Positions 15,996 through 25,092 of a DNA stretch of 64,000 nucleotides are shown in pieces. The notes under the pieces are model-generated. The model saw only the letters and a list, made by a program, of their open reading frames with translations. It had not been told where the DNA came from and did not search any database. The DNA is from an uncultured Treponema sp. (GTDB taxonomy: Bacteria > Spirochaetota > Spirochaetia > Treponematales > Treponemataceae), in assembly GCA_934691925.1 (NCBI GenBank), contig CAKUTI010000001.1, positions 78,220 through 142,219 of the forward strand, in the 5' to 3' direction. The position numbers and the translations under genes were made by a program. Positions within the stretch are counted from its first letter, which is position 1. Every line of letters begins with the position of its first letter.

Positions 15996-18900
15996 GTGTA
16001 CAAGTCAATCGATTCAAAAGCAGATTTTCCGAAACAGGAAGAAGAAGTTTTAAAATTTTGGGAATCCAACGATATTTTTAAGAAGTCGATTCGCCAGCGC
16101 GACAAGGCTGAGGAATTTGTATTTTTTGACGGACCTCCATTTGCTACAGGTCTGCCTCATTTTGGACATTTTATTCCGTCTACGATAAAAGATATTATTC
16201 CGCGCTACCAGACGATGAAGGGCAAGAAAGTCGAGCGACGGTTTGGCTGGGACTGCCATGGGCTTCCTGTTGAGAATTTGATTGAGAAGGAGCTTGGAAT
16301 CAACTCTAAGCACGAGATTGAGGCTTACGGAGTCGCGAATTTCAACGACAAGTGCAAGGCTTCGGTTCTTAAATACACTTCTGAATGGCGAAAGACAATC
16401 ACCCGCATGGGACGCTGGGTTGATTTTGACAACGACTACAAGACGATGAATCCTGACTACATGGAGTCAATCTGGTGGGTTGCAAAGGCTTTGTGGGACA
16501 AGGGCTTGATTTACGAGGGAAAATATATTCTTCCGTACTGCCCGCGCTGCGCGACTGTTCTTTCAACGCACGAGCTTGCTCAGGGATATAAGGACGTTAC
16601 CGAGGCTGCTGTTACTGTTCGCTTCAAGGTTACAAAAGCTCCTGCTTCTTTTGATGACAAGGAGATGGAGAACGGCAGAACTTACTTTGTGGCATGGACT
16701 ACAACTCCGTGGACTTTGCCTTCTAACCTTGGTCTTTGCATGGGCCCTGAGATTGACTACGTTAAGATTCTCGATAAGGAATCCGGCGACTATTACATAA
16801 TGGCCGAGGCTCGTCTTGGCGCTTATTATAAGAATGAGGACGAGTACGAAATCATCTATACAAAGAAAGGAAAAGATTTTGTAGGCGCGCGTTATGAGCC
16901 TCTCTTCCCTTATTTTGAAAAGCTCGCTGATTCTTCTGAGTGCGAGAAGATTTCCGGCCAGAAATGTGCTGAAGGCGCGTTCAGAATGTTCAATGCGGAC
17001 TATGTTTCAACTGAGGACGGAACTGGAATTGTTCATATCGCGCCTGCTTTCGGTGAGGACGACAACAAGGTCTTTAGAGGAAGCGGTGTTCCGAATGTTG
17101 AGCCGATTGACGCTGAGTGCAAATTCACTTCTGATGTTTCTGACTATAAAGGACGATTTGTAAAGGATTGCGACAAGGACATCATTGCGCGTCTTAAAGC
17201 TGAAAAAAAACTTGTAAAAAAAGACCAGCATACGCACTCTTATCCGCACTGCTGGAGATGCGGCTCGCCTCTTATTTACCGAGGAATCGGCTCGTGGTTT
17301 GTAAAGGTCGCAGACTATCATAAGGAACTTTTGAATTCTAATAGCCAGATTAAATGGCAGCCGGCGCACATCAAAGAGGGAAGATTCGGAAAATGGCTTG
17401 CCGGCGCGCGCGACTGGGCTGTTAGCCGCAACCGCTACTGGGGAAACCCGATTCCAATCTGGAGATGCGACAATTCTGACTGCGGACACAAAGTCTGCGT
17501 AGGCTCGAGAAAGGAGCTTGAAGAACTTTCTGGCGTTTATCCTGAGGACTTGCACAAGCAGTTTGTTGATAAAATCACTTTTGCCTGCCCTGAATGTAAA
17601 AAAGGCACAATGCGCCGTATTCCTGAAGTTTTCGACTGCTGGTTTGAGTCCGGCTCAATGCCTTATGCCGAGCAGCATTATCCTTTTGAGAACAAGGAAT
17701 ATTTTGAGAAGCACTTTCCTGCGGACTTTATTTCCGAGGGGCTTGACCAGACACGCGGCTGGTTCTACACGCTTACAATTCTTGCGACACATCTTCTTGG
17801 AAAGCCTGCGTTCAAGAACTGCATTGTAAACGGCCTTGTCTTGGCTGAGGACGGACGCAAGATGTCAAAGTCTTTACGAAACTACACTGACCCGGTTGAG
17901 GCAATCAACAAGTTCGGCGCGGACGCAATCCGCCTGTTCCTTACTCACTCGGCAGTTGTGAAAGCCGATGACCTTCGCTATTCGGACAACGGCGTGCGCG
18001 AGGTCATCAAGAATTTCCTGATTCCGCTTTGGTCTGGCTACTCGTTCTTTATCACTTACGCAAATATTGACAAAATCACTTGCACAGGACACGAGTTTGA
18101 CAGCAAGAAGCCTTCTTCTCCGCTTGACGCTTGGATTGTTTCTGTCGCGCAGAAAATGGTTAAAGACGTTTCATCTGCCCTTGACGACTATGACTTGAGC
18201 GCGGCAATTGACCCGCTTATCAATTTTATCGACGAGCTTAACAACTGGTATATCAGACGTTCAAGAAGAAGATTCTGGAAGTCTGAAAACGACGCTGACA
18301 AAAAAGAGGCTTATGCGGCTCTTTACTACGCTCTTATGACTTTTGCAAAAGTCGCGGCTCCGTTTATTCCGTTTGTTACAGAAGAAATCTATCAGAATCT
18401 GAAAACTGAAAGCGACCCTGAGTCTGTTCATCTTTGCGATTTCCCTGTCTACAACGAGAATCTAAGAGACGAGGCTCTTGAATTCAAGATGGCGACTGTG
18501 CAGAAAGCGGTTTCAATGGGACATTCCCTTAGAAACACTTTCAACTTGAAAAACCGCCAGCCACTTGCAAAGGCGGAACTTGTAACACGCAACGAGGACG
18601 AGCGCAAGGTTCTTGAATCGATGAAAGACACAATAATCGAGGAGCTTAACGTAAAGTCTGTTGAATTCCACGACAAGGAAAGCGACCTGGTTGAATACAG
18701 CGCGAAGGCGAATTTCAAGGTTCTTGGAAAGAAGCTCGGGCCTAAGATGAAAGCCGCCGCAGCTGAAATCCTTAAGCTTTCTGATTCTGAAATTGCGAAA
18801 GTTGTTGACGGCGGAAAAGTTTCAATCACTGTTGACGGCGAGAATGTGGAGCTTGACGGCGAGTCAATCCTTGTTGAAAGAAAAGAGAAGGAAGACTTGA

Positions 18901-19211
18901 AAGTTCTAAATGACGGAACTTTGACTGTCGCTTTGGACACGAAAATTTCAGACGACCTTAGAAAAGAAGGCTACGTTCGCGACTTAATCCGCGGAATTCA
19001 GAATCTTAGAAAGGAAAGCGGATTTGAAGTTTCAGACAGAATCGTTCTGACTTTGGGCGGAGACGCTGAGCTAAAATCTGCCTACGAGATGTTCAAGGAC
19101 TTGATTTCAGGCGAGACTTTGGCTGTGAAATCAGAATGGAAAGATGATTTTTCCGGCTCAGACATTGATTCTGAAGACAAAAAATGGAGAGCGAGCGTTG
19201 TTAAAGCGTAA
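15996..19211 (+). CDS. ileS: Isoleucyl-tRNA synthetase, eukaryotic-like class
   Basis: About 1071 aa from GTG 15996, chosen because AAGAGGA lies 6 bases upstream; an in-frame TTG at 15975 has none. Charges tRNA-Ile. HxGH signature as HFGH near residue 55, KMSKS near 621 (GRKMSKSLRN), CPRC and CPEC metal-type cysteine pairs, a large editing insertion with WTTTPWTLPSNL, and the long C-terminal region of the eukaryotic-like (IleRS2) group that spirochaetes use. That group is generally mupirocin-tolerant (established for the class, not tested here). The downstream lipoprotein gene overlaps its end. Confidence 0.97.
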   Translation: MYKSIDSKADFPKQEEEVLKFWESNDIFKKSIRQRDKAEEFVFFDGPPFATGLPHFGHFIPSTIKDIIPRYQTMKGKKVERRFGWDCHGLPVENLIEKELGINSKHEIEAYGVANFNDKCKASVLKYTSEWRKTITRMGRWVDFDNDYKTMNPDYMESIWWVAKALWDKGLIYEGKYILPYCPRCATVLSTHELAQGYKDVTEAAVTVRFKVTKAPASFDDKEMENGRTYFVAWTTTPWTLPSNLGLCMGPEIDYVKILDKESGDYYIMAEARLGAYYKNEDEYEIIYTKKGKDFVGARYEPLFPYFEKLADSSECEKISGQKCAEGAFRMFNADYVSTEDGTGIVHIAPAFGEDDNKVFRGSGVPNVEPIDAECKFTSDVSDYKGRFVKDCDKDIIARLKAEKKLVKKDQHTHSYPHCWRCGSPLIYRGIGSWFVKVADYHKELLNSNSQIKWQPAHIKEGRFGKWLAGARDWAVSRNRYWGNPIPIWRCDNSDCGHKVCVGSRKELEELSGVYPEDLHKQFVDKITFACPECKKGTMRRIPEVFDCWFESGSMPYAEQHYPFENKEYFEKHFPADFISEGLDQTRGWFYTLTILATHLLGKPAFKNCIVNGLVLAEDGRKMSKSLRNYTDPVEAINKFGADAIRLFLTHSAVVKADDLRYSDNGVREVIKNFLIPLWSGYSFFITYANIDKITCTGHEFDSKKPSSPLDAWIVSVAQKMVKDVSSALDDYDLSAAIDPLINFIDELNNWYIRRSRRRFWKSENDADKKEAYAALYYALMTFAKVAAPFIPFVTEEIYQNLKTESDPESVHLCDFPVYNENLRDEALEFKMATVQKAVSMGHSLRNTFNLKNRQPLAKAELVTRNEDERKVLESMKDTIIEELNVKSVEFHDKESDLVEYSAKANFKVLGKKLGPKMKAAAAEILKLSDSEIAKVVDGGKVSITVDGENVELDGESILVERKEKEDLKVLNDGTLTVALDTKISDDLRKEGYVRDLIRGIQNLRKESGFEVSDRIVLTLGGDAELKSAYEMFKDLISGETLAVKSEWKDDFSGSDIDSEDKKWRASVVKA

Positions 19212-20046
19212 ATTCTCAAGACTTGCCGCTGTTGTTTTTACGGCGGCAAGCCTTTTTTTTGCAGGCTGCAAGTCTGCTCCTGTTGAAAATCCTGTTGACC
19301 CGGTGGAGCTTTTGGACGATGACGGCGCGGTTTATTTCGTTGTTCCTGTTCAGGCAAATCAGGATTTTGTGAATCAGGCTGTAATGCGCCTTTCAAGCTG
19401 CGGCGAAAGCGATGCAAAGAAAATTTCTGAGCGGACTGACAACATTTATATTTGCGTCGGCTTGAACGGAAAAGTGCAGCTTTCTGCTGACGGAAATTTT
19501 CCTTCAAGAATGATTAGCCTTGCCCTGACAGAGAAAAAAGGCTGGTCGAAAAATCAGTACAAAAACTACAGATATTATTCAAGTGAAAAGTCGAAATATC
19601 AGGTGAGCTTGCCGTCGTCTTCTGTTGCTGCGGTCTCGAAAAATGTTGAGACAATGCTTGAGCGTTTTGACGAGTGCGCGAACAACGACCTTCATTCCAT
19701 TTCAATGCGCGAGGACGTTTACGCTTTTCTTAAATCTGAAAATTCAGGAGACATTCTGGTTTACGCTCCAGCTCCGAAAACTTTCATAAAGACTTTTATC
19801 GGCGCGAATGTGTCGTCTCCTGTTGAAAGCATTTCTGGCGAGTTCAAAAATTTGAAAGACGGAAAGCAGTTCGGACTTAAAATCGTCTTGAAGATGAATG
19901 ATTCGAGAACTGTAAAGGCTGCCTGCGCCGCTTTGAAAATCGCTTTGTTCCCGATTCCAGCAAAAATCGTGCAGACAGGCGCGGCTGAAATCACAATCAC
20001 AGATATTACTCTCGGATATGACAGTTTATTGAGATTCTTAAAATAA
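19198..20046 (+). CDS. Lipoprotein of unknown function
   Basis: About 282 aa from TTG 19198, which overlaps the ileS stop by 14 bases and has GGAGAGCG upstream; the frame extends further back into ileS without a better start. Signal peptide with lipobox LFFAGC ([22 protein letters not shown]). The rest is a soluble alpha/beta-looking domain with no motif I recognise. Probably co-transcribed with ileS and with upp, whose start is 13 bases beyond its stop. Confidence 0.7.
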   Translation: MLKRKFSRLAAVVFTAASLFFAGCKSAPVENPVDPVELLDDDGAVYFVVPVQANQDFVNQAVMRLSSCGESDAKKISERTDNIYICVGLNGKVQLSADGNFPSRMISLALTEKKGWSKNQYKNYRYYSSEKSKYQVSLPSSSVAAVSKNVETMLERFDECANNDLHSISMREDVYAFLKSENSGDILVYAPAPKTFIKTFIGANVSSPVESISGEFKNLKDGKQFGLKIVLKMNDSRTVKAACAALKIALFPIPAKIVQTGAAEITITDITLGYDSLLRFLK

Positions 20047-20059
20047 AGAGGTGCGAAAA

Positions 20060-21100
20060 ATGAACAAGAACGGAGAAAAAATAATCTTGAAAGCCGAAGA
20101 TTTAGACGGATATTTGACAAAAGGTGATCAGGACAAAATTGCTCTTCTTGGCGAAATGTACAAGGAGGCAATGCAGTATTTTGAGCCGAAAAACGAGGAG
20201 AAAATCGTTGAGTGCTTTGATAAAATCGGACACGAGCTTCAGAAAATCTGCAAGGAGAATCCTCAGATAAAAGTTTTCTCTTTTGAAACAGAAGAGGGAA
20301 GCCATGCCGAGGCGAGCCGCGTCATTTCAAAACTCCGCGATGTGAACACAGACCATCAGGAATTTGTCTATTACTCGCAGCGCGCGTATGAGATGCTTTT
20401 CCGCCTTGCCTACACTGACAAGCACGAAGACAAAAAAGGCCATTTTATAGTCAAGACTCCTGTAACTTATCCGTGCCAGAATTACGCTGTTCACAAAATT
20501 CCTGACATTGACTCAAGAATCGAGAATTCTGTAATGTGCGTAATGCTCCGCGGCGCGCTTCTTCCGAGCATAATCATGTCAAAGGAGATTGAGGCGTATT
20601 CAAGCCATAAATATGTTACGCCGTTCGCTCTTTTCAAAATCAACCGTGACGACTCAAAATCCGAGAACAATATGGAATACATTCTCGACCTTCACAAGTC
20701 GTTCTTTAATCTTGAGGAGCTTGACGGAAAGGACTGGGTTTTTGCAGACCCGATGAATGCGACAGGCGGCTCTCTTGTTACGGTTGTGAAATATCTTGAG
20801 TCTCAGGGAGTTCATCCAAAGTCGATAAGATTTTTCAACGTGATTTCCGCTTTGAAAGGAACTTTGCGTGTTGCCCGCGCGCTTCCAAACTGCACTCTTT
20901 ACACGATGTGGCTTGACCCGGTCTTGAATGAGAAAGCGTACATTATGCCTGGCTTGGGCGATGCCGGCGACCGTCTGAACGGCTGCGACAAGAAAGAGAA
21001 TCCAAGAAACATTATCCGCTTGATTGCCGACTACGGAGCTTCAATCGCGTCTCTTTATCATAACCAGCTCACAAAAATCGAGCAGACAGTCTTGGGCTGA
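20060..21100 (+). CDS. upp: Uracil phosphoribosyltransferase, N-terminally extended
   Basis: 346 aa from ATG 20060 (AAAGAGGTG upstream). Converts uracil and PRPP to UMP. The PRPP loop reads DPMNATGGS at about 230-238 and the uracil-binding region [11 protein letters not shown] at about 295-305, near-exact family signatures. Typical UPRTs are about 208 aa; here some 130 residues precede the catalytic domain ([15 protein letters not shown] region), an extension with no motif I recognise. It follows a lipoprotein gene closely. Confidence 0.9.
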   Translation: MNKNGEKIILKAEDLDGYLTKGDQDKIALLGEMYKEAMQYFEPKNEEKIVECFDKIGHELQKICKENPQIKVFSFETEEGSHAEASRVISKLRDVNTDHQEFVYYSQRAYEMLFRLAYTDKHEDKKGHFIVKTPVTYPCQNYAVHKIPDIDSRIENSVMCVMLRGALLPSIIMSKEIEAYSSHKYVTPFALFKINRDDSKSENNMEYILDLHKSFFNLEELDGKDWVFADPMNATGGSLVTVVKYLESQGVHPKSIRFFNVISALKGTLRVARALPNCTLYTMWLDPVLNEKAYIMPGLGDAGDRLNGCDKKENPRNIIRLIADYGASIASLYHNQLTKIEQTVLG

Positions 21101-21113
21101 AAATTTGGCAAAG

Positions 21114-21710
21114 ATGAAGCTTAAGTTTTTTTTGATTTCCTTAGCCATTTCCTTAGTTTTTTTCGGCTGCGCCTCGAGTCAAATTTCTGATTTTGGAATA
21201 AGAGTTCCGGGCGAGACGAAAATTATCCTGAAAAATCTCGCCGTTGAGTACAATGCGATTGGCGACGGCTATATGGAAATCAAAAATTACACGAAGGCGA
21301 TTGAGTATTATGAAAAGGCTTTGCGCGACAAGGATTTGTACTTGCCAGTTTATTACAAGCTTGCCCGCGCTTATGCTCTTGGAAAAAACTACGGCAAGGC
21401 GGTTGACGCTTACGAGCATTTGCTTTCGCTTGATAAGGACAATCTTTCGCTGAAACTTTCGCTTGCTTATGTTTACGCTGTGAAAGGCGACACCGACACG
21501 GCGATTGCAAAATACAAGATTTTGATGGAAGAAAATCCTTACGACGAGTCGATTCTTGAAAACTACATGACGCTTTTGCTGAATGTGGGCAGGGCAGAAG
21601 ACGCGGAAAAATATTTCTTTGTTATGAAAGAGAAATTTCCTGACAACAGCCAGCTTTCGTCTTTTGCCCAGAAACTTTCAGATTTGCTCGATGACTTCAA
21701 TCCGAACTAA
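21114..21710 (+). CDS. TPR-repeat lipoprotein
   Basis: 198 aa from ATG 21114, 13 bases after upp. Signal peptide with lipobox VFFGC (MKLKFFLISLAISLVFFGC). Residues about 45-180 form at least four tetratricopeptide repeats (YNAIGDGYMEIKNYTKAIEY, YKLARAYALGKNYGKAVDAY, LSLAYVYAVKGDTDTAIAKY, ...). TPR lipoproteins in spirochaetes act as periplasmic or envelope assembly scaffolds; the partner is unknown. Ribosome-binding site is weak. Confidence 0.82.
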   Translation: MKLKFFLISLAISLVFFGCASSQISDFGIRVPGETKIILKNLAVEYNAIGDGYMEIKNYTKAIEYYEKALRDKDLYLPVYYKLARAYALGKNYGKAVDAYEHLLSLDKDNLSLKLSLAYVYAVKGDTDTAIAKYKILMEENPYDESILENYMTLLLNVGRAEDAEKYFFVMKEKFPDNSQLSSFAQKLSDLLDDFNPN

Positions 21711-21839
21711 AAGTCTTTTGATTTTTGCAGAGCTGGCAAAAGTTTTTTAATTTTGAGAGTCTTTTGTTTTTCCGAGATTCTTTTATTTCGCTTTTTTTTT
21801 AATTTTGATTTTCCGCTTTTGTTTCTGTTTGCGCGGTTT

Positions 21840-23585
21840 TTAGTCTTTCTTGCTTTCTATATATTCTTTGTATTTTTGAGGATTTGCCCTGAAAGCGATA
21901 ATTGGCGAGTCCGGGTCTTCGAGAGCGTGGCTCAAAGCCTGTGCCGCTTCTGTTTCGAGCCTTTGCGAGCCCACATTTCTTCCGCTTACTGATGAAAGCC
22001 CGATTACAACTTCGTTTGCCGAGTTGTTTTCTCTAAGATAAGAAGTCATATTCTCATAGATTTTGTCGAAAGTCTCTGCGCATAAAGATAAATCTTCGTT
22101 GTATAAAATAATTGCGTAGCCGTCGGAATTGTATTCGAAAATTTCCGCAGTTTCTGAAATGTCGTTTTTTAAGATTTCGATGAGCTTGTTTGAAATTGAG
22201 TTTCCACGGTCAAGATTGTTGATTTTCAAAAGCGCGAGCGTAAGCTCCTTTTTTTCATCTAGCGACTGTTTTATCTTTTTTCCGAGATTTTCAGAAAGCG
22301 AGCTTTGCATTTTCAAGCCTGTCGCAGGAGAAATGTCAGCGTTTTCATCAAAGTCGAAATTGCTAAGAAAATCGCCGCTTCCATTTGTATTTTCATTTGA
22401 CGTTTCAAATTTTTCTGATTCTTCTTCACCAAAGTTTTCGTTCGTTGCGTTTATCGCTTTTTCTTCTTCAAGAGTTTTTTCGTCATTTTCGCTAGTTTTT
22501 TTAGATTCTGAAAAAGAATCGTTGTTTAAATTCTCTGAAAAATCTTCATCGTTTCTTTCGTTTTTTAAGCCAGCAGAAAAGTCATCGTCCTGAATGTCAA
22601 AATCGCCGTCTGAGATGTCTGTCGCAAAGGGAAGAACTGATTCTTCCTCATTTTCATTAAAATTTTCTGATTTTGATTCTTCTATTTTTAGATTTTCTTT
22701 CGTCGATTCTGTCTTTTGAGCGTTTTCTTCTATGTATCCTGCATATTCTGTGTTTGTCTTGTTTTCTTCGTCGCCGTTGTAAGTTTCAAAAAACTGATTT
22801 TTTTCTCTGTTTTCAGAAAGCGAATTTGAAGCTGAGTCATTTGATTCAGAATCCGAGGATTCCGAGTCCTCTGTTTTTTCCTGATTCATTTGCTTTTCCG
22901 CGTTATCTTCGCCGCCGCCAAAGTCAAGCTTGTCAAAAGGATTCTCTTCATTTTCTGCTTTTTCATCAGGCTCGTCTAAAAATTCCGCGTTGTCTGCGTT
23001 GTCGTCAAAAATATTGTTCTCGTCTCCGTAGTAAATATTTATCTCATCATTAAGATTTTTGCCGGTGTCAATTTTTGCTTTTGAATTAGTTTTTTCTTTT
23101 TTGTCGCGCAAAATCACCAGAAGAATCAGCGAGATTGAAGTTCCGAGCAGAATCAGCACAAAAGCGAACTGCGCGTAATGATAGACGGAATTTGTCTGAA
23201 TCGAGTACATCGAAGCCGAAATCGTGAGCGAAATTCCGCCGTTTGAAGCTTGAGTTTTCTTGAAAGTGTTTGTTAGCGAAGGCGAGGGCAATGAAAATCC
23301 CGCTGGGGGATAAGAATAGATTAGGTTTCCGTTCGCTTCAAGGCGGAGCGCGCTGTAATTTTCGATTTTTCCAATTGCTTCTATGAATTTTTTTGAAAAG
23401 TCAGGCGTTCCGATTCTGTATTGGTTCGCAGCGTTCACGGTCTTGAAAACTAAAGTGTCAAAAACACGCTCGTTATGCTCGCTGCCTGATTTTCCGTCCT
23501 GATAAATGCCAATTCCAAACCACGATAAAGCCGCAATAAAAAGTAAAATACTGATAATCGAAATTATTGTAATTGGTCTTTTCAT
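21840..23585 (-). CDS. Membrane protein with acidic linker and degenerate GGDEF-like domain
   Basis: 581 aa. One N-terminal membrane segment (IISIISILLFIAALSWFGIGIY), a periplasmic part of about 100 residues, a second membrane segment (FAFVLILLGTSISLILLVIL, about 137-158), then roughly 270 residues of Glu/Asp/Asn/Ser low complexity. The last 135 residues follow the fold of a diguanylate cyclase: LTLALLKINNLDRGN, then FEYNSDGYAIIL where GGDEF should be, then GLSSVSGR and AAQALSHAL. The signature is absent, so cyclase activity is unlikely; it may bind c-di-GMP or a partner. ATG overlaps the DUF115 stop by 4 bases, last gene of a five-gene operon. Confidence 0.65.
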   Translation of the reverse strand: MKRPITIISIISILLFIAALSWFGIGIYQDGKSGSEHNERVFDTLVFKTVNAANQYRIGTPDFSKKFIEAIGKIENYSALRLEANGNLIYSYPPAGFSLPSPSLTNTFKKTQASNGGISLTISASMYSIQTNSVYHYAQFAFVLILLGTSISLILLVILRDKKEKTNSKAKIDTGKNLNDEINIYYGDENNIFDDNADNAEFLDEPDEKAENEENPFDKLDFGGGEDNAEKQMNQEKTEDSESSDSESNDSASNSLSENREKNQFFETYNGDEENKTNTEYAGYIEENAQKTESTKENLKIEESKSENFNENEEESVLPFATDISDGDFDIQDDDFSAGLKNERNDEDFSENLNNDSFSESKKTSENDEKTLEEEKAINATNENFGEEESEKFETSNENTNGSGDFLSNFDFDENADISPATGLKMQSSLSENLGKKIKQSLDEKKELTLALLKINNLDRGNSISNKLIEILKNDISETAEIFEYNSDGYAIILYNEDLSLCAETFDKIYENMTSYLRENNSANEVVIGLSSVSGRNVGSQRLETEAAQALSHALEDPDSPIIAFRANPQKYKEYIESKKD

Positions 23586-25069
23586 AGACTTTCAGTATAA
23601 CTTAATGCTTTGGAGTATGCAAGAAAACGGTTTCCGTCGAGCGCGGCGCAGAGCGGAATCAACGTCGCGAAAATAGGCGCGTTTATGTCGATTTCGTCTT
23701 TTGATTTTTTGATTTTTTTTAGCTCGGCGATGTAATTTTTCTTGAAATCTTGAAAATCGAATCTTTCAAAAGTTTTTTTTGCTTCGTTTTGCGGATTTTC
23801 TGAAAAATATTCGTTTTCTTGCTTTTTTTTGATTCCGTGAGAAGCAAAAAAATCTTCCATCGTTTTTTTGTAGGACTCTAGAATTTCCGTCGTGAACTGA
23901 TTTTCTGAAATCGCCTTGATTTCTGTCCTGTAAAGAAGATTCACGAATTTTGATTCCGCGTTTTTGATCCTGTTTTCATTTTGCCTGAAATTCGCGTCAA
24001 GATAAGTTCCTTTTGCGTATGGAAGACCGTTTATATAGGAAAAATCCGCTCCGAAAATTTTTAGATTTTTGAATCCTGAGAGAACTGCGAAATTTGCCGC
24101 TGCGATTGTTACAGTTCCGCTTCCTGTTTCAAGATGAACAAAATGATTTTTTCCGCTGTAGCGGCTCGCGTAAATTGCAAGCGGATGCGAGGATTCTGAA
24201 AGCAAAACTCTGTTTCCGCTTTTTAGGATTTTTTGAACCGCGTCTGAATTGGAGCACAAGTCAAAGACAAATTTCGTTTTTTTTGCCGGAGAAAACATAA
24301 AATGCGAGTGCGAAACCATTTGCCCGTCAACAGAGACGACAACGTCCGCGGCGATTCCGTTTTTTGAAAGCGCGTCGTAAGCAGTATCCGTTGAAATTAT
24401 AAAATATTTTTCCAGGCTGCTTTTTAGCTCTTTTATCGTTTCGTTAAGGCTCGGTCCTGCCGCAATTATTGCCGCCGTTTTTGAAACTGGAAAATCCGAG
24501 ACAAAGTCCTGAAAAATTTCGCATTTTTTGGCGAAAGAAAGGTTTTTTAATATATTTTTCTGCCAGATTTTTCCGAAATGCTTTTGAACCGAATAGTCAG
24601 CAGAAACAGTTTTTATCGCGCGGTTTATAATTTCAATTTCCTCTTTTGCAGTTTTTTGAAACGCGTTTTCATAGGCGCGGAGCGGCTTTACAAAAAGATT
24701 TCCGTCAACGGATGGAAGATAATTTTCAACAATCGTTTTTTCAAGATTTTTTTTGTCTGTGATAAAAACATTTTTTTCGGATTTTAGATTTTTCACAGTT
24801 TCAATCTGCGAAAGAAAATCGATGTCCGCGCTTGAATTTTCAACTGCGACTATTTTTGACGATGGAAATTTCTCGCGCAGTTTTTTTATGTGGTAGCCGC
24901 CGCAAAGCCCCAAGACAATGAAAAATCCGTTTTCTTCAAACTGGGCGGCGAAATTTTCTGCCTCGCGCTCGGGCGAATATTTTGAATGGAATGAAATTCC
25001 GTCTTTCACAGGAATTTTTTTGCCGTCTTTCGAGAAAATTATGCCTGAATAAAAAATTTCTTCGCTCAT
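23582..25069 (-). CDS. DUF115 / Maf-type putative glycosyltransferase, copy 2
   Basis: 495 aa. Central DUF115 (MAF_flag10) signature: AAIIAAGPSLNETIKEL, FIISTDTAYDAL, AADVVVSVDGQ, then HLETGSGTVTIAA and FGADFSYINGLPYAKGTY. Family members are motility-associated factors that modify flagellin with nonulosonic or related sugars in several bacteria; the fold resembles MptE. N-terminal 140 residues carry a GLCGGYHIKKL nucleotide-binding-like loop. It lies 23 bases after its paralogue and overlaps the next gene by 4 bases. Substrate is not known. Confidence 0.78.
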   Translation of the reverse strand: MSEEIFYSGIIFSKDGKKIPVKDGISFHSKYSPEREAENFAAQFEENGFFIVLGLCGGYHIKKLREKFPSSKIVAVENSSADIDFLSQIETVKNLKSEKNVFITDKKNLEKTIVENYLPSVDGNLFVKPLRAYENAFQKTAKEEIEIINRAIKTVSADYSVQKHFGKIWQKNILKNLSFAKKCEIFQDFVSDFPVSKTAAIIAAGPSLNETIKELKSSLEKYFIISTDTAYDALSKNGIAADVVVSVDGQMVSHSHFMFSPAKKTKFVFDLCSNSDAVQKILKSGNRVLLSESSHPLAIYASRYSGKNHFVHLETGSGTVTIAAANFAVLSGFKNLKIFGADFSYINGLPYAKGTYLDANFRQNENRIKNAESKFVNLLYRTEIKAISENQFTTEILESYKKTMEDFFASHGIKKKQENEYFSENPQNEAKKTFERFDFQDFKKNYIAELKKIKKSKDEIDINAPIFATLIPLCAALDGNRFLAYSKALSYTESL

Positions 25070-25092
25070 TTTTCAGTTTTTTTAAGAAGATT

